From the NCBI GenBank assembly GCA_934047225.1, contig OW204001.1, positions 26,420,175 to 26,484,174 of the forward strand: a stretch of 64,000 bases of DNA, in the 5' to 3' direction. Shown here piece by piece: positions 10,477 through 21,625 of the stretch. This DNA is from Ypsolopha sequella. Taxonomy: Eukaryota > Arthropoda > Insecta > Lepidoptera > Ypsolophidae. The notes beneath the pieces were generated by a model. The model saw nothing but the letters and a program-made list of their open reading frames with translations. It did not search any database and was not told the DNA's origin. How positions within the stretch are numbered: the stretch's first letter is position 1; each line of letters begins with the position of its first letter. The position numbers and the translations under genes were made by a program.

Positions 10477-13400
10477 TCAGACGACTGGGGTGCCGCCCGT
10501 GCCGCCACTCAGCATGGCGTCAGCCACTGACGTGTCTCGGTTCCTCCAGGCCATTTTTAAATTATACTCTTTGATCGTGCCGGTCTCAGCTGCCAGGGCG
10601 TTCATTATTAGCCGAACTATGGCATCGTTCTTTCGGCGAGCCGTGTAATACACACAGCTGCCGGTATGCCTTGACACCGCCACGACCGCGTGATGGATGC
10701 TGCTGTGCAACTGCTGGGTGACTTTCGCAGTTCTTATGATCACCACTCTCTCCCACGTAAGTCCTTGAGCCTCGTGGATTGTGTGGATACGCGACCCTTG
10801 TTGCTTACCATAACCCAGACCTTCTAGGAAGGCTTTTTCGGCCTGGGTGTGTACAAGGTAGAGCGTGTTATGCTCGTTTCTTGGAGGTCGCGTCTCTTCG
10901 TAGGATTCCAGAGTCAAGGACCGTGTTTGAGCCTTGGACGAGTATATGCCACTGTAGATCTCCCTTAGGGCATATGCTACGTCCATGGGGTTTCGGTGTG
11001 TGCACAGCAGTTGTTTTGTTATGCTACCAAAAAGACTGGGACTAAGGTACCTCATCGGGAAGAGGTTTTCTCTGTCAATGAAAGGGACCTGGTTTTGGTC
11101 ACCCAGGAGCAAGATTTTGCTGGCGCCGACTATCCTGGTTGCTAACACGATGGCTCCAAAATGGCTCATGAGAGCCTCATCGACTATAAGCCGACGGAAG
11201 CTCTCGCCCTCGCGAATGCCTTTTACTAGCAATGAGGCCATCGTGCGCACCCTGAATTTTGCAGTTCTGCCAAGCTTGTCCTCCAGCTTTTGACGGAGGT
11301 CTCTCGCTCCTTCTAGGGTGGACGTTGTTACCAGGTCCGTTTCATTGTCAAAGTTGTTGACTACCCAGGTTGTTTTTCCACTACCTGGGACCCCGTTTAC
11401 CCATTCCATTTCTGGTGTCAGCATTTGTACAGCGGCTTCGGTGGGTTCAGAATCCCCTAGCAGTTTGTTTGCTGTTGTTAAGATTCTGTCCTCCAGCATT
11501 ATCCGTGTACACTTGGCGACAACCACAATGGGGTCATCCACTGGGGTGGTGAAAACTGGTTTCCCCATCCGGTTTGACTCATTTTCATCCAGTTCCACAA
11601 AACCACTGGTGCCATTGAACGCGGCCATGTACTCCCCCGCCATTGTTCCCCCCAATACTTGGAAGGTAGCGTTGTTGTACACCGCCGCGTCGCACTCCTC
11701 GAGTTTGGAATGTAACAATTGCTCGTTCCCCCGACGATAGGCTCGGAGGATCGTTCGGCATGTTTCTTGTTTAGAAACAACTGTGCCTTTGAGCATCGCT
11801 ACGTACTCCAGGAGTGCATTGGACAAGTGGTCCGATGGAGTGGTGGGTGTAACGAGTTCCGGTCGGGCAACCAGGCCCCTGTAGGATTTTGATGGGTTTG
11901 TTCGGGTTATTCCTGAGACTGTCCCTGATGAGGTTGTGGGTCTGGGGGGTGTGAGTGTGTCCGAGTGTTTCTTTATTCGTGATGCAATGTTCGTGAAGCA
12001 ACCGACTGCTGCTCTGGTCATGGTTGACAACACTCCTTCCGACTCCTTTTGGCGAGGGGGCGGCTGTCTCTCACCTGCGATTTTTTCTTGCAGCCTTTCT
12101 GAACCGCTAAGTTCTGGACTTGCTATTGGGTAGCCCCAGCTGTCGGTGGGGGTGGAAGATTCATCGAGACGGTACGGTCTTAGATAACTGAGGTTTTGGC
12201 CTCTGTCCTCGTAAACCACCATCTCGTGTTTACTCGAGGCTCTGAGGATCCCCGAGTAATCTTCCACTTCGGCTTTTAAGTAGGCCACTACCATAGCATC
12301 CACGCTGATTTTCTTAGCAGGTCCGTCAATAGCTGCTAGGCTGGAAAGCATCGAACTCGCCTGGGCGAATTCTGAAACGTCGTCGCCGGCCACGAATAGC
12401 GCGATGATTTTATTCTTGGTTCGCACTATTCGGCAGCGATGACCTGCCACGGTGGCGTCCCCGAGCGCCTCAAATGCTTTCCGCCTCATGGTTGCCTTGA
12501 AATTGCTCCCCTTTAGGAGGAGAGCAAGGCCAGGTGAGATGGTGACAAATTTATTTCCCCTTATTCTGCAAAAGCAGATACCGAGTCTCTCGGTGCTGTC
12601 ATCCATGAACGTTGCTACTCCTTTGAGTCTTATGCCCGGAGTACCTGCCTCACTGAACTTCAGAAGCTGATACTCCGCTGGCATTGAGCAGCTTGTTGTC
12701 GGTTGCTGTGTCTGTGTTGGTGTTGGTGTTGGTGTGCTGGTGTTTGTTTGTGGGTGAGGTATGTCGGTGATGTCTGTGGACGAGTTCCTCTTAGCCACTG
12801 TCCGTATAACGGATTCTACGAATGCAAGGAAGAGCGTTCTGTTGTCTTTGTCTGCGAGGATGTTCCGCAGTTCGGCTTTTTCCAGCTTCATGTTTAGCCG
12901 GTACTCTAACTCCATTCGGGCAACCGCGAAACGAGGGCAGTCTAGTAAAAGATGCCATACTGACTCACTAGTGTCGGGGTCGCACTCACAACCGGGGCTG
13001 CTTTTCAGCTTGAACCGATGCAAGTACTCCGCCATACCCCCGTGTCCTGTCAAGGCTTGCACTTGACGGTGCGTCATTTTGGTTTCTCGGACTATGCGGA
13101 ATGCATCATTTACGTCCGGGAAGAATACCTTCGTGACGGCACCAGTGCTGGAGGAGCTGTACCTGTCTTGCCATCTGCGTACAGTCTCCTCTCTGACCTT
13201 TCTTTTGACGTGTGACACGGGAACTTCACTGTAGTCTGGGGCATCACTTGACTGCAAAGCCGCTTGTTTGGCCAGTTCGTCTGCTCTTTCGTTTCCGGCT
13301 GTGCCCACATGCGCCCTGAGCCAGAAGAGCCGCACCTGCCGACCCTGTGCTCTGATTTCCGCTACGCACTCTTTGATGTTCCTGGTAAGGGGATGTGTTG

Positions 13401-14118
13401 TTTTGGGGTTTCTCAGCAGTTCTAGTGACGATCTTGAGTCACTCAAGATGTTAATTTGATCACTAGTGCTGTTCTTGGCCAAATCAATCGCCCTGTGGAG
13501 TGCGTATAATTCTGATTGGAAGACAGTGCACGCCGGATCCAGGCTGAAGGTGTGAAAACTGGTTTCCTGTCCGTCCTCCCACCATGTGAGGGCTGCTCCA
13601 ACCTTGCCCTCAATTTTGCTGCCATCAGTGTACACTTGCGGCCCAGCAATTCCGTGGGTGGATAGAGTTTCGGAATCCATGTTTTCTAGGAGCTCGAACT
13701 CTGTTGTTATGAGTTGAGAAGGATGTGGCTGCTCTAAGTAGCTTATCCTTTGCTCCATTTTCCTTCCTGGTGGTATGTAGTCTGTACTGATGCCTCGTTT
13801 GGCCATGTACAGAATTGCGGCTTCTTGTACTCTAAGGTCCAGGGGTAGTAGGCCCGATAGAATTAGTGCCGAAGAGAGCGAGACCGTTCTGTACGCTTTG
13901 CAGATCTTTTGGCCAAATCCTCTTTGCAGTGCGTCCAGACAATCTCTGATCATCTGGAGTTCTGTGGATTGGTACCATGCACTTGCTGCGTACAGTACGA
14001 TCGGCTCGACAACCGCTACGTATATTGTTCTTACAATTTCACCGTTTAGGCCCCATGTCACCTTTGCTGCGCGCGCTAGGTGTTTGTATATGTCCGCAGC
14101 CTTTTTACAGACTGCGGT
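10477..14118 (-). pseudogene. ORF2 C-terminal part: late RT, RNase H, CCHC, unknown region, SF1 helicase (E3)
   Basis: This is the downstream half of ORF2, cut by the Gypsy insertion at 14118. It starts at the RT thumb (TWGLNGEIVRTIYVAVVEP) and continues through RNase H (YTDGSKIEG, QSELYAL, SDSRSSLELL, GNERADELAK) and a finger starting CECD. An unknown region of about 400 residues follows (SISPGLALL-like and VVYEDRGQNLS blocks). Last comes a superfamily 1 helicase: Walker A GVPGSGKTTW, DE box IVDEALMSH, GDQNQVPF, CTHRNP, TIHEAQGLTW and AVSRHTGSC. The frame itself has no stop, but without its N-terminus and start it should not yield ORF2 protein. The homologous E6 frame is unbroken. Confidence 0.9.
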
Positions 14119-15201
14119 TGTAACGTTGCACTTGTTAACGTTCCATAGTAAAGTATTAATTCTTTAAACTAATAAGTATGTACATCTTAAAATTACAATT
14201 ATAAATAATTTTTTACAAAGTAGTTCAATTAATTATTATTATTTACAGAATGCTATATCAATAAATATTAAAACAATTAATTCAATTCATTTTAAAACGT
14301 ACATAACCTAATTATTCATATTTTTATTGCGAGCGGTACCCGCAAATCTGTTCGTTTTTCTCGCGCCTCGATGACGCGGCCGTCGGCGTCGCGGCGCACC
14401 GCCCGGCCGGAACTCGCGACACATTCCACTCTCGGGTCTCGAGCTTCCAACGCGACAACTAAATAACGGTCACTATAATTGCCGTAAAATATAATTGTCG
14501 GGACCTAGTTATATGTTATTTTTATATTGTTAAAAGGTTACAACATAAATATCTGAAGTGATTACTATTGCTGGAATAATACCAGGACATTATTTATTTG
14601 TGTGTGACGCATTATTGGATTTTCCTTTGTTCCCCAACTCGGGTAAGTAAACGGTGAACAGTATTACCTAGTTCGTTTATTTTTTGTGTTTATGTATTAC
14701 GTTATTCCATGATTGTAACTCCGTTCTGCTGTTGGAACCACCACGACAATAACTACATTACCGCGGTTCCCTGATTTGTCGTGGCTGGCCAACCTTTGTG
14801 TTCGGTCGTGAATATTAACACGTCCGTGGATTTGCAGGGAACAACGCTACGGCTTTTAAGGCGAATTAATACGCCAACTGAAATTTGGGACCTGTCTTTG
14901 AAGAGCCTACTCCTTCCACACGAAGATCGCCACACCGCAACGTCGCCGGTCGCTAGAACTTCGACTCGCGCCGCCGCCGCCCGTCCCAGCAAATCCCACG
15001 TACCTTCGGCTGGAGACCGCCCGCGGCTACAGGGAAGTGCGGACTGAAACCATCTCGGGGGATCAAACTTATTTCGGCCCGATTTTATTATTATTATTAT
15101 TTTTTTTTTAATATATATTTTTTTATTAACGGACTCCTGCCTCGTCTATCAATTTATTTATCCCTACCCTAATTTAGGGATAGACAGGTAGGGACGTCAC
15201 A
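14119..15201 (+). repeat. 5' LTR of the Gypsy element
   Basis: This 1,083-bp repeat has TG...CA termini. It holds an AT-rich 5' half, a GC-rich patch (about 14330-14450) and a G-GTAAGTA splice-donor-like site near 14642. An 88-aa plus frame (14781-15047) recurs in the other LTR only because the LTRs are duplicates. I do not regard it as a gene. Confidence 0.95.
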
Positions 15202-15846
15202 CTGGCGCCTAAACGTGGTTAAAAATAAGTTTGGTTCCTTATTCCTGGTTTGTAGTTAGTGTTGTTGTTGGTGTGTTTTTTTTTTTGTTAAACGCTCATT
15301 TTTTTTGGTTTTCGCTTTTACAGCTTATGTGTACATGGTAATATTTATTTTATGTTATTCGTTACGTACATTACTTGAGTTTTTGTATCAATTTTCAAAT
15401 TTGTGTCGTACATAAAAGTACTGACAGCAAAAAAAGTAATCTCAATTTTAATTATTATTTTATTTGAATTAATTATTTACATGTTTTAATTTTTGTTTAA
15501 CCACGTACACATTAGTTGTTAATTTTTTATTTTTGCATTTTTTTTCTTTTTGTTGATTATTTTTCTATCAATAATAATATTTTTGTTGGTAATAATTTTA
15601 TAAATCGACAAAACCAAGCGTTCTAGTCATCGTATTTCATTTTGTAACAGGACGGAGTATTATGCCAATTATTAATTAATATTGTTGTTGTTTTGAATTA
15701 TTATTTTAGTTGCTAGAGGGTTATTTTAAGTGCTGTTCACCATTTATTCTACTAGTTGGGGTATCGTGACTCGTAAGATTTTTTTTTCTTTCTTATATAT
15801 TTTTTTATTCTGTCGATAGTAAAAATTTTTTTTTTGTTTAACGAAA
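15202..15846 (+). other. Gypsy leader with primer-binding site
   Basis: One base after the 5' LTR, the sequence TGGCGCCTAAACGTGG (15203-15218) looks like a tRNA primer-binding site. TGGCGCC is the 5' end expected for a lysine-tRNA type primer, but I could not align a tRNA. The remaining 620 bp are T-rich untranslated leader that would contain the packaging signal. Confidence 0.75.
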
Positions 15847-17217
15847 ATGTATCCCATTAAGTTTCTGTCACTCCAAAAGTCGGAACTTGAGTACGAAGTT
15901 GCAATCAGAGGAACTACACCTGGTTCTAAAGTATCTGATTTGCGAAAACAAATAGTTAAATTGGCGGCTGGATATCCATCCGAGGAAATTTTGGAGTCCC
16001 CTTTCGAAGTAGTGGAAGATCTTACGGGTTGTTTAGAGGTCTTAGGTAAAGTGGAACAGAATCTTGAAGATGCTCAACCAGATATAGCACTTGTTAAGCG
16101 CACTGAGAACTTACTTAACCACCTTTATCATAGAATTCATCGGATTGTTCCTTCGGAGGAGCATAAAGCACAATATAAAGATACCTTGACATTGTATAAA
16201 AACCTTGCCGGTCAATTTAAGACGTTCTTAGAGAGGGGAGTCGACACTCTTTCGGTTTCACCTTCTTCATCTCAGGAGACATCGGTTGACCAAACTGTAA
16301 TTCCCGTGATAAATGTTTCTTGTGACCGCGGAGGTTTGGCTGATTTAGGCAAATTAAGATTTAATGGCGATACTTGCGTACGTGCTTTTATTGAACGCGT
16401 CTCTGAATTCTGCAAGGCAAGAAGTATATCAGATTCTAAGCTTCTGTCATATGCTACCGAGATATTTACAGACAAAGCACTACACTGGTTTAGGAGCGTA
16501 AAGGATCAAGTGTCATCTTGGAGCGATCTTAAAGTTTTACTGAAACAGGATTTTGATAAATCAGATTTTGATTACCGACTTTTAGATGAAATTCGTAGCC
16601 GAACTCAGGGCGTCTCAGAGAATATAACAATATATTTATCCATCATGTTTGGTATGTTTACGCGATTATCTAAAACCTTGTCAGAAGAAGACAAACTTGA
16701 AATATTATTGCATAATATTCGCCCGTGCTACGCGAGTACACTTGCTTCTTCAACTGAAATTACTACTATAGAGCAATTAAGAACTCTTTGCCGCAATTAC
16801 GAGACTTTTCAATCTCGTCTTACTCATTTCCGCGAACCTCTTGGTGTAACACGTGAAACATTGGCTCCTGAATTCGCGTATTCGAATTCGAATTGTTCGG
16901 GAAAGAAACCGAACTATAACAATTCGTATAATAATAAGAATTTCCAGAATAAAAATTATAATTACAATCAAAATAATTCTAATAACTTAAATAAATATAA
17001 TCCTTATAAAACTAACAATGAGGAATATGTACATGCAATTGATGCCAAAAAACCTTTGTTTTGTCCTAGATGTCGGGAGAATTCGCACAATCTCCGCCAA
17101 TGCAGAAACCCAAATAGGTCCTTGTTATGTTTTAAATGTGGTCACAAGGGTGTCAAGTATCCGGATTGTCCTGAATGTCAGGCACCTACAAACAATCCGT
17201 CTACTTCAAAAAACTAA
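15847..17217 (+). CDS. gag: Gypsy Gag protein
   Basis: This 456-aa Gag frame starts with ATG at the end of the T-rich leader. The central part resembles a retrotransposon capsid (KALHWFRSV near residues 214-222, then WSDLKVLLKQDF), as in Ty3/Gypsy Gag. An Asn/Tyr/Lys-rich low-complexity stretch (about 355-395) leads to a nucleocapsid with zinc knuckles. The first, CPRCRENSHNLRQC, fits CX2CX4HX4C. The second, CFKCGHKGVKYPDC, has Val where the His is expected. The frame ends TCA AAA AAC TAA at 17206-17217, where a -1 frameshift would lead into pol. Confidence 0.92.
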   Translation: MYPIKFLSLQKSELEYEVAIRGTTPGSKVSDLRKQIVKLAAGYPSEEILESPFEVVEDLTGCLEVLGKVEQNLEDAQPDIALVKRTENLLNHLYHRIHRIVPSEEHKAQYKDTLTLYKNLAGQFKTFLERGVDTLSVSPSSSQETSVDQTVIPVINVSCDRGGLADLGKLRFNGDTCVRAFIERVSEFCKARSISDSKLLSYATEIFTDKALHWFRSVKDQVSSWSDLKVLLKQDFDKSDFDYRLLDEIRSRTQGVSENITIYLSIMFGMFTRLSKTLSEEDKLEILLHNIRPCYASTLASSTEITTIEQLRTLCRNYETFQSRLTHFREPLGVTRETLAPEFAYSNSNCSGKKPNYNNSYNNKNFQNKNYNYNQNNSNNLNKYNPYKTNNEEYVHAIDAKKPLFCPRCRENSHNLRQCRNPNRSLLCFKCGHKGVKYPDCPECQAPTNNPSTSKN

Positions 17218-20200
17218 TTTCCCAGAATTGTGCCTCAAAATTCGATGCTATCGAGTGGAATACTTGGCTCGATTTTATTGAAAGATTTTTTAATTGCTAT
17301 AGGGTCTCCACAATTCTGGATGCTAAGCCTTTTAATGATAATAGACCCTACGTTTCTGTTAAAGTAAATGATATTACAGCTTGTGGATTGTTGGATTCTG
17401 GATCAGCGATAACTTTACTAGGTAATGGTAGTCATAAAGTCTTACTGGAACACGGTTTGAAGGTAATTGACGATGAACGTATTACTATTACTACTGCAGG
17501 TGGTGAATCCATTAAAAGTATAGGTTACATAAATTTGCCAATAACATTTGAGAATGATTTCCATATAATTAAAACTCACGTCATTCCTGAGGTAGATACC
17601 TCATTTATCCTAGGTATAGACTTTTGGCGTGCTTTTAGGATCTGCCCCAAGTATTTGGGTAGTGTAACTTTATCAAATACTTCCTTGGCGGAGATTAAAG
17701 TAGATTCAACCGACATTTGTTTGCAGTCCTACAATAATTTAGATGACGCGCAAAGGTTGATTGCTGATGATATCGTGCAGCAATTTAAAGATATCTCAAT
17801 GGAGATGAAGGGTTTAGGGAGAACCAATTTAATTACGCACCGTATCGAAACAGGTGACGCGCAACCGATACGACAGCGCTATTACAGGTTATCACCTGAA
17901 AAACAACGGATTTTACAGGAGCAGGTTGATGAGATGCTGGATCTGGATGTGGTTGAACGCTGTGAAAGTGCCTGGTCTTCTCCTGTGCTAATTGTACATA
18001 AAAAGAACGGACAGCCTCGGTTTTGTTTAGACAGCCGTAAATTAAATTCTGTCACTAAGCGAGATGCGTACAATTTGCCTTACGTTTCAGAAATACTGGA
18101 CAATTTACGTGATGCCAAGTTTCTAAGCAGTATTGATTTGTCTAAAGCATTTTGGCAGATTTTGATAGCGCCTGAAGACCGAGACAAGACGGCATTTTAT
18201 ATTCCTGGACGTGGTACTCTTCGATTTAAAACTACAGCCTTTGGTTTAACCAATGCTCCTGCAACTCAGCAAAGGCTGGTTGATATGTTATTCGGTGATT
18301 TTGACCTCAAAACATTTGCATATATGGATGACATTGTCATCATTAGCAGCTCTTTTGAGGAGCACGTGTCACTGTTATTACGTGTCCTTGAAAAGCTGAA
18401 ACACGCAAACTTAACAGTTAACCTGGAGAAGTGTAAGTTTTTCCGTAGTCAGCTCAAATACTTGGGATATGTTGTGGACGCAAATGGTTTACGGACTGAC
18501 CCAGAAAAAGTTGAAGCGATCCTTAACTACCCGACTCCTACTTGTCGAAAGGATCTTAAACGCTTCCTGGGAACAGCTACCTGGTACCGTCGGTTTGTAC
18601 CCAATTTTAGTACAGTTGCGGGTCCATTAAACAAACTGACATCTAATAAAAAGAACGCACCACCATTTAAGTGGACACCCGAAGCAGACGCCTCTTTTAA
18701 TAAATTAAAGGAGTCTTTAGTCTCAGCTCCGGTGTTATCTTGCCCTGACTATAATCTACCGTTCGAGGTCCACACAGACGCAAGTAATTATGGCGTCGGC
18801 GCCATGCTTACACAGACTGTTGACGGTAAAGAACACCCAATCGCTTACATGAGCCGCTCACTGACCAGTGCTGAGAAAAATTATAGTATAACTGAGAGGG
18901 AAACTCTTGCAGTGATTACTGCCCTCGAGCACTGGCGGTGTTACCTGGAAAATGGCCAAACCTTTACCGTTTATACAGATCATTCGGCGCTAAAATGGTT
19001 TTTGTCACTCAGCAATCCCACAGGTAGGCTGGCTCGATGGGGAGTCAGGTTATCTTCATTCAACTTTGAAATGAAGCACAGGCGTGGGGTCGATAATGTT
19101 ATTCCCGATGCCCTTTCTAGAGCTGTACCTTGTGATGCAGTATCAACAGCCAACTCTTATTTGGACACTAATGATACGTGGTACAAGAAAATGTATAATG
19201 GTTGCCTCAATACTCCAGGTAATTTTCCAAATTTCATCATTAAAAATAATTCCCTCTTTAGGCTGTCGAAGGCAAACTCCACCTTAACAAACGAATTTGC
19301 TTGGAAGGAGGTCGTCCCGCAAGAATTACGCGAAAAAGTAATTTTCGAAAATCACGCAGAACCTACAGCAGGTCATCTTGGTATATTCAAGACTTATCGC
19401 CGCCTTGCATTACGCTTTTATTGGCCAGGCATGCATCAAGATGTAGTAAAATTTGTAGGTTCTTGCGGAAAATGCTTGGCGTACAAGGCACAAAATCACA
19501 CTACACTAGGTGAATTGGGTCGACCAAAACAGTGCTCCAGGCCATTTCAGATGATCTCCATTGATTTTATTGGCCCTCTTCCTACTAGCCGGAAGCAAAA
19601 TAGTTACATTTTAGTAGTCACGTGCTGTTTTTCAAAATTTTGTTTAATTTTCCCAATTAAACGGGCCAATTCGGAAGTAGTTATAAAAATTCTTGAAGAA
19701 TCTGTTTTCATGGTACATGGTATACCCCAAACCATCTTTCTTGATAATGGTAGTCAGTTTATTTCTAGTAGCACGGAATCTTTTTTCAAGAAGTATAATA
19801 TACCAAACATCTATTTTACTCCCAGATATACGCCACAGGTTAATACGGTGGAGCGCTACAATAAAACAATTATGACTTGCGTTTCTACTTTTGTTGATAA
19901 CGACCACAGGTCCTGGGACACTAATATCCCTAAAATACAATTTGCTATCAACAATTCGGTGAATGAGTCTACAGGGTATACACCTTCCTTTTTAGTCTAC
20001 GGTCGTGAGTTGGTTACGTGTGGTACCCATTACACTGACACCGATCTTGGCAACGAAATTTTTTTCCTACCTCGTGACGTCTACGCAGAAAATTTAGGTT
20101 GTTTATCAGAAATTTTTGATAAAGTGCAGTCATCTCTTTGGCATGCCCATCAGAAAAATACTGGTCATTACAATTTGCGACGCAAATCAGCAGAGTTTAA

Positions 20201-20402
20201 TGTAGGGGACATAGTCTTTAAGCGCGCTTACGTTCTCAGCGATAAAGACAAATACTTTTGCAAGAAATTAGCCCCGAAGTTTATAAAATGTCGTATTTCC
20301 GCTAAAAAGTCTCCTTTAGTATATGTACTGGAAGATATGACTGGTAAAGATATTGGTACTTGGCACATCAAGGACCTTAAATTAGCTGGTTACAATAAAT
20401 GA
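17175..20402 (+). CDS. pol: Gypsy Pol polyprotein: protease, RT, RNase H, integrase
   Basis: This frame lies -1 relative to gag and overlaps its last 43 bp. It is probably made as Gag-Pol by frameshifting at 17208-17214 rather than from the ATG at 17175. Domains in order are an aspartic protease (LLDSGSAITLLG), RT (FCLDSRKLNSV, SSIDLSKAFWQI, AFGLTNAPAT and catalytic YMDDIVII), RNase H (HTDASNYGVGAML, ITERETLAVI) and integrase. The integrase shows an HHCC zinc finger (GHLGIFKTYRRL then CGKCLAYK) and the D-D-E triad within SIDFIGPLP, FLDNGSQF and VERYNKT. The C-terminus lacks a chromodomain. No stop interrupts the frame, so the element may be competent. Confidence 0.95.
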   Translation: MSGTYKQSVYFKKLISQNCASKFDAIEWNTWLDFIERFFNCYRVSTILDAKPFNDNRPYVSVKVNDITACGLLDSGSAITLLGNGSHKVLLEHGLKVIDDERITITTAGGESIKSIGYINLPITFENDFHIIKTHVIPEVDTSFILGIDFWRAFRICPKYLGSVTLSNTSLAEIKVDSTDICLQSYNNLDDAQRLIADDIVQQFKDISMEMKGLGRTNLITHRIETGDAQPIRQRYYRLSPEKQRILQEQVDEMLDLDVVERCESAWSSPVLIVHKKNGQPRFCLDSRKLNSVTKRDAYNLPYVSEILDNLRDAKFLSSIDLSKAFWQILIAPEDRDKTAFYIPGRGTLRFKTTAFGLTNAPATQQRLVDMLFGDFDLKTFAYMDDIVIISSSFEEHVSLLLRVLEKLKHANLTVNLEKCKFFRSQLKYLGYVVDANGLRTDPEKVEAILNYPTPTCRKDLKRFLGTATWYRRFVPNFSTVAGPLNKLTSNKKNAPPFKWTPEADASFNKLKESLVSAPVLSCPDYNLPFEVHTDASNYGVGAMLTQTVDGKEHPIAYMSRSLTSAEKNYSITERETLAVITALEHWRCYLENGQTFTVYTDHSALKWFLSLSNPTGRLARWGVRLSSFNFEMKHRRGVDNVIPDALSRAVPCDAVSTANSYLDTNDTWYKKMYNGCLNTPGNFPNFIIKNNSLFRLSKANSTLTNEFAWKEVVPQELREKVIFENHAEPTAGHLGIFKTYRRLALRFYWPGMHQDVVKFVGSCGKCLAYKAQNHTTLGELGRPKQCSRPFQMISIDFIGPLPTSRKQNSYILVVTCCFSKFCLIFPIKRANSEVVIKILEESVFMVHGIPQTIFLDNGSQFISSSTESFFKKYNIPNIYFTPRYTPQVNTVERYNKTIMTCVSTFVDNDHRSWDTNIPKIQFAINNSVNESTGYTPSFLVYGRELVTCGTHYTDTDLGNEIFFLPRDVYAENLGCLSEIFDKVQSSLWHAHQKNTGHYNLRRKSAEFNVGDIVFKRAYVLSDKDKYFCKKLAPKFIKCRISAKKSPLVYVLEDMTGKDIGTWHIKDLKLAGYNK
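17208..17214 (+). promoter_or_regulatory. Gag-Pol -1 frameshift heptamer A AAA AAC
   Basis: The heptamer A-AAA-AAC fits the X XXY YYZ rule exactly in the gag frame and is followed at once by the gag stop TAA (17215-17217). A one-base slip back continues as CTA ATT TCC CAG, which is the pol frame (LISQ). The stop itself, or structure downstream of 17218, may supply the pause; I did not find a clear pseudoknot by eye. Confidence 0.82.
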
Positions 20403-20529
20403 TAAAAAAAAATTATTCTCCAAGTTTATATCTACAATTTTTTTTTTATGATTTCACGAATGAGAGTGTATTGCAATCACGGACAAGTTTTGGAGACGTA
20501 TTTTATCAAAGGGTAAAATCCTTTTGGTG

Positions 20530-20542
20530 ACGCGGGGGGTAA
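20530..20542 (+). promoter_or_regulatory. Polypurine-tract-like site of the Gypsy element
   Basis: A G-rich run (GCGGGGGGTAA) directly precedes the 3' LTR, the position where plus-strand synthesis is primed. It is short and not purely purine, so the call rests mainly on position. Confidence 0.6.
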
Positions 20543-21625
20543 TGTAACGTTGCACTTGTTAACGTTCCATAGTAAAGTATTAATTCTTTAAACTAATAAG
20601 TATGTACATCTTAAAATTACAATTATAAATAATTTTTTACAAAGTAGTTCAATTAATTATTATTATTTACAGAATGCTATATCAATAAATATTAAAACAA
20701 TTAATTCAATTCATTTTAAAACGTACATAACCTAATTATTCATATTTTTATTGCGAGCGGTACCCGCAAATCTGTTCGTTTTTCTCGCGCCTCGATGACG
20801 CGGCCGTCGGCGTCGCGGCGCACCGCCCGGCCGGAACTCGCGACACATTCCACTCTCGGGTCTCGAGCTTCCAACGCGACAACTAAATAACGGTCACTAT
20901 AATTGCCGTAAAATATAATTGTCGGGACCTAGTTATATGTTATTTTTATATTGTTAAAAGGTTACAACATAAATATCTGAAGTGATTACTATTGCTGGAA
21001 TAATACCAGGACATTATTTATTTGTGTGTGACGCATTATTGGATTTTCCTTTGTTCCCCAACTCGGGTAAGTAAACGGTGAACAGTATTACCTAGTTCGT
21101 TTATTTTTTGTGTTTATGTATTACGTTATTCCATGATTGTAACTCCGTTCTGCTGTTGGAACCACCACGACAATAACTACATTACCGCGGTTCCCTGATT
21201 TGTCGTGGCTGGCCAACCTTTGTGTTCGGTCGTGAATATTAACACGTCCGTGGATTTGCAGGGAACAACGCTACGGCTTTTAAGGCGAATTAATACGCCA
21301 ACTGAAATTTGGGACCTGTCTTTGAAGAGCCTACTCCTTCCACACGAAGATCGCCACACCGCAACGTCGCCGGTCGCTAGAACTTCGACTCGCGCCGCCG
21401 CCGCCCGTCCCAGCAAATCCCACGTACCTTCGGCTGGAGACCGCCCGCGGCTACAGGGAAGTGCGGACTGAAACCATCTCGGGGGATCAAACTTATTTCG
21501 GCCCGATTTTATTATTATTATTATTATTTTTTTAATATATATTTTTTTATTAACGGACTCCTGCCTCGTCTATCAATTTATTTATCCCTACCCTAATTTA
21601 GGGATAGACAGGTAGGGACGTCACA
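20543..21625 (+). repeat. 3' LTR of the Gypsy element
   Basis: This repeat has the same length (1,083 bp) and termini as the 5' LTR. The only difference I noticed is a shift in an ATT/T microsatellite near 21508-21535. It joins E3 sequence at 21626. Confidence 0.95.

Larger units (their letters stand above)
14119..21625 (+). mobile_element. Ty3/Gypsy LTR retrotransposon inserted in E3
   Basis: This is a complete 7,507-bp LTR element on the plus strand, opposite to its host LINE. It has two 1,083-bp LTRs that both start TGTAACG and end GTCACA, a primer-binding site, gag, pol with protease-RT-RNase H-integrase, and a G-rich tract before the 3' LTR. There is no env-like frame: only 140 bp separate pol from the 3' LTR. 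The LTRs are almost identical (I saw differences only in an ATT/T microsatellite), which points to recent insertion. Comparison with the uninterrupted E6 shows no target-site duplication. Confidence 0.95.

Noticed and set aside
14781..15047. 88-aa frame conserved in both LTRs (also 21205-21471)
   Set aside because: It is identical because the LTRs are copies of each other, not because of coding constraint.
20403..20542. Possible env gene of the Gypsy element
   Set aside because: Only 140 bp lie between pol and the 3' LTR and no frame fits.
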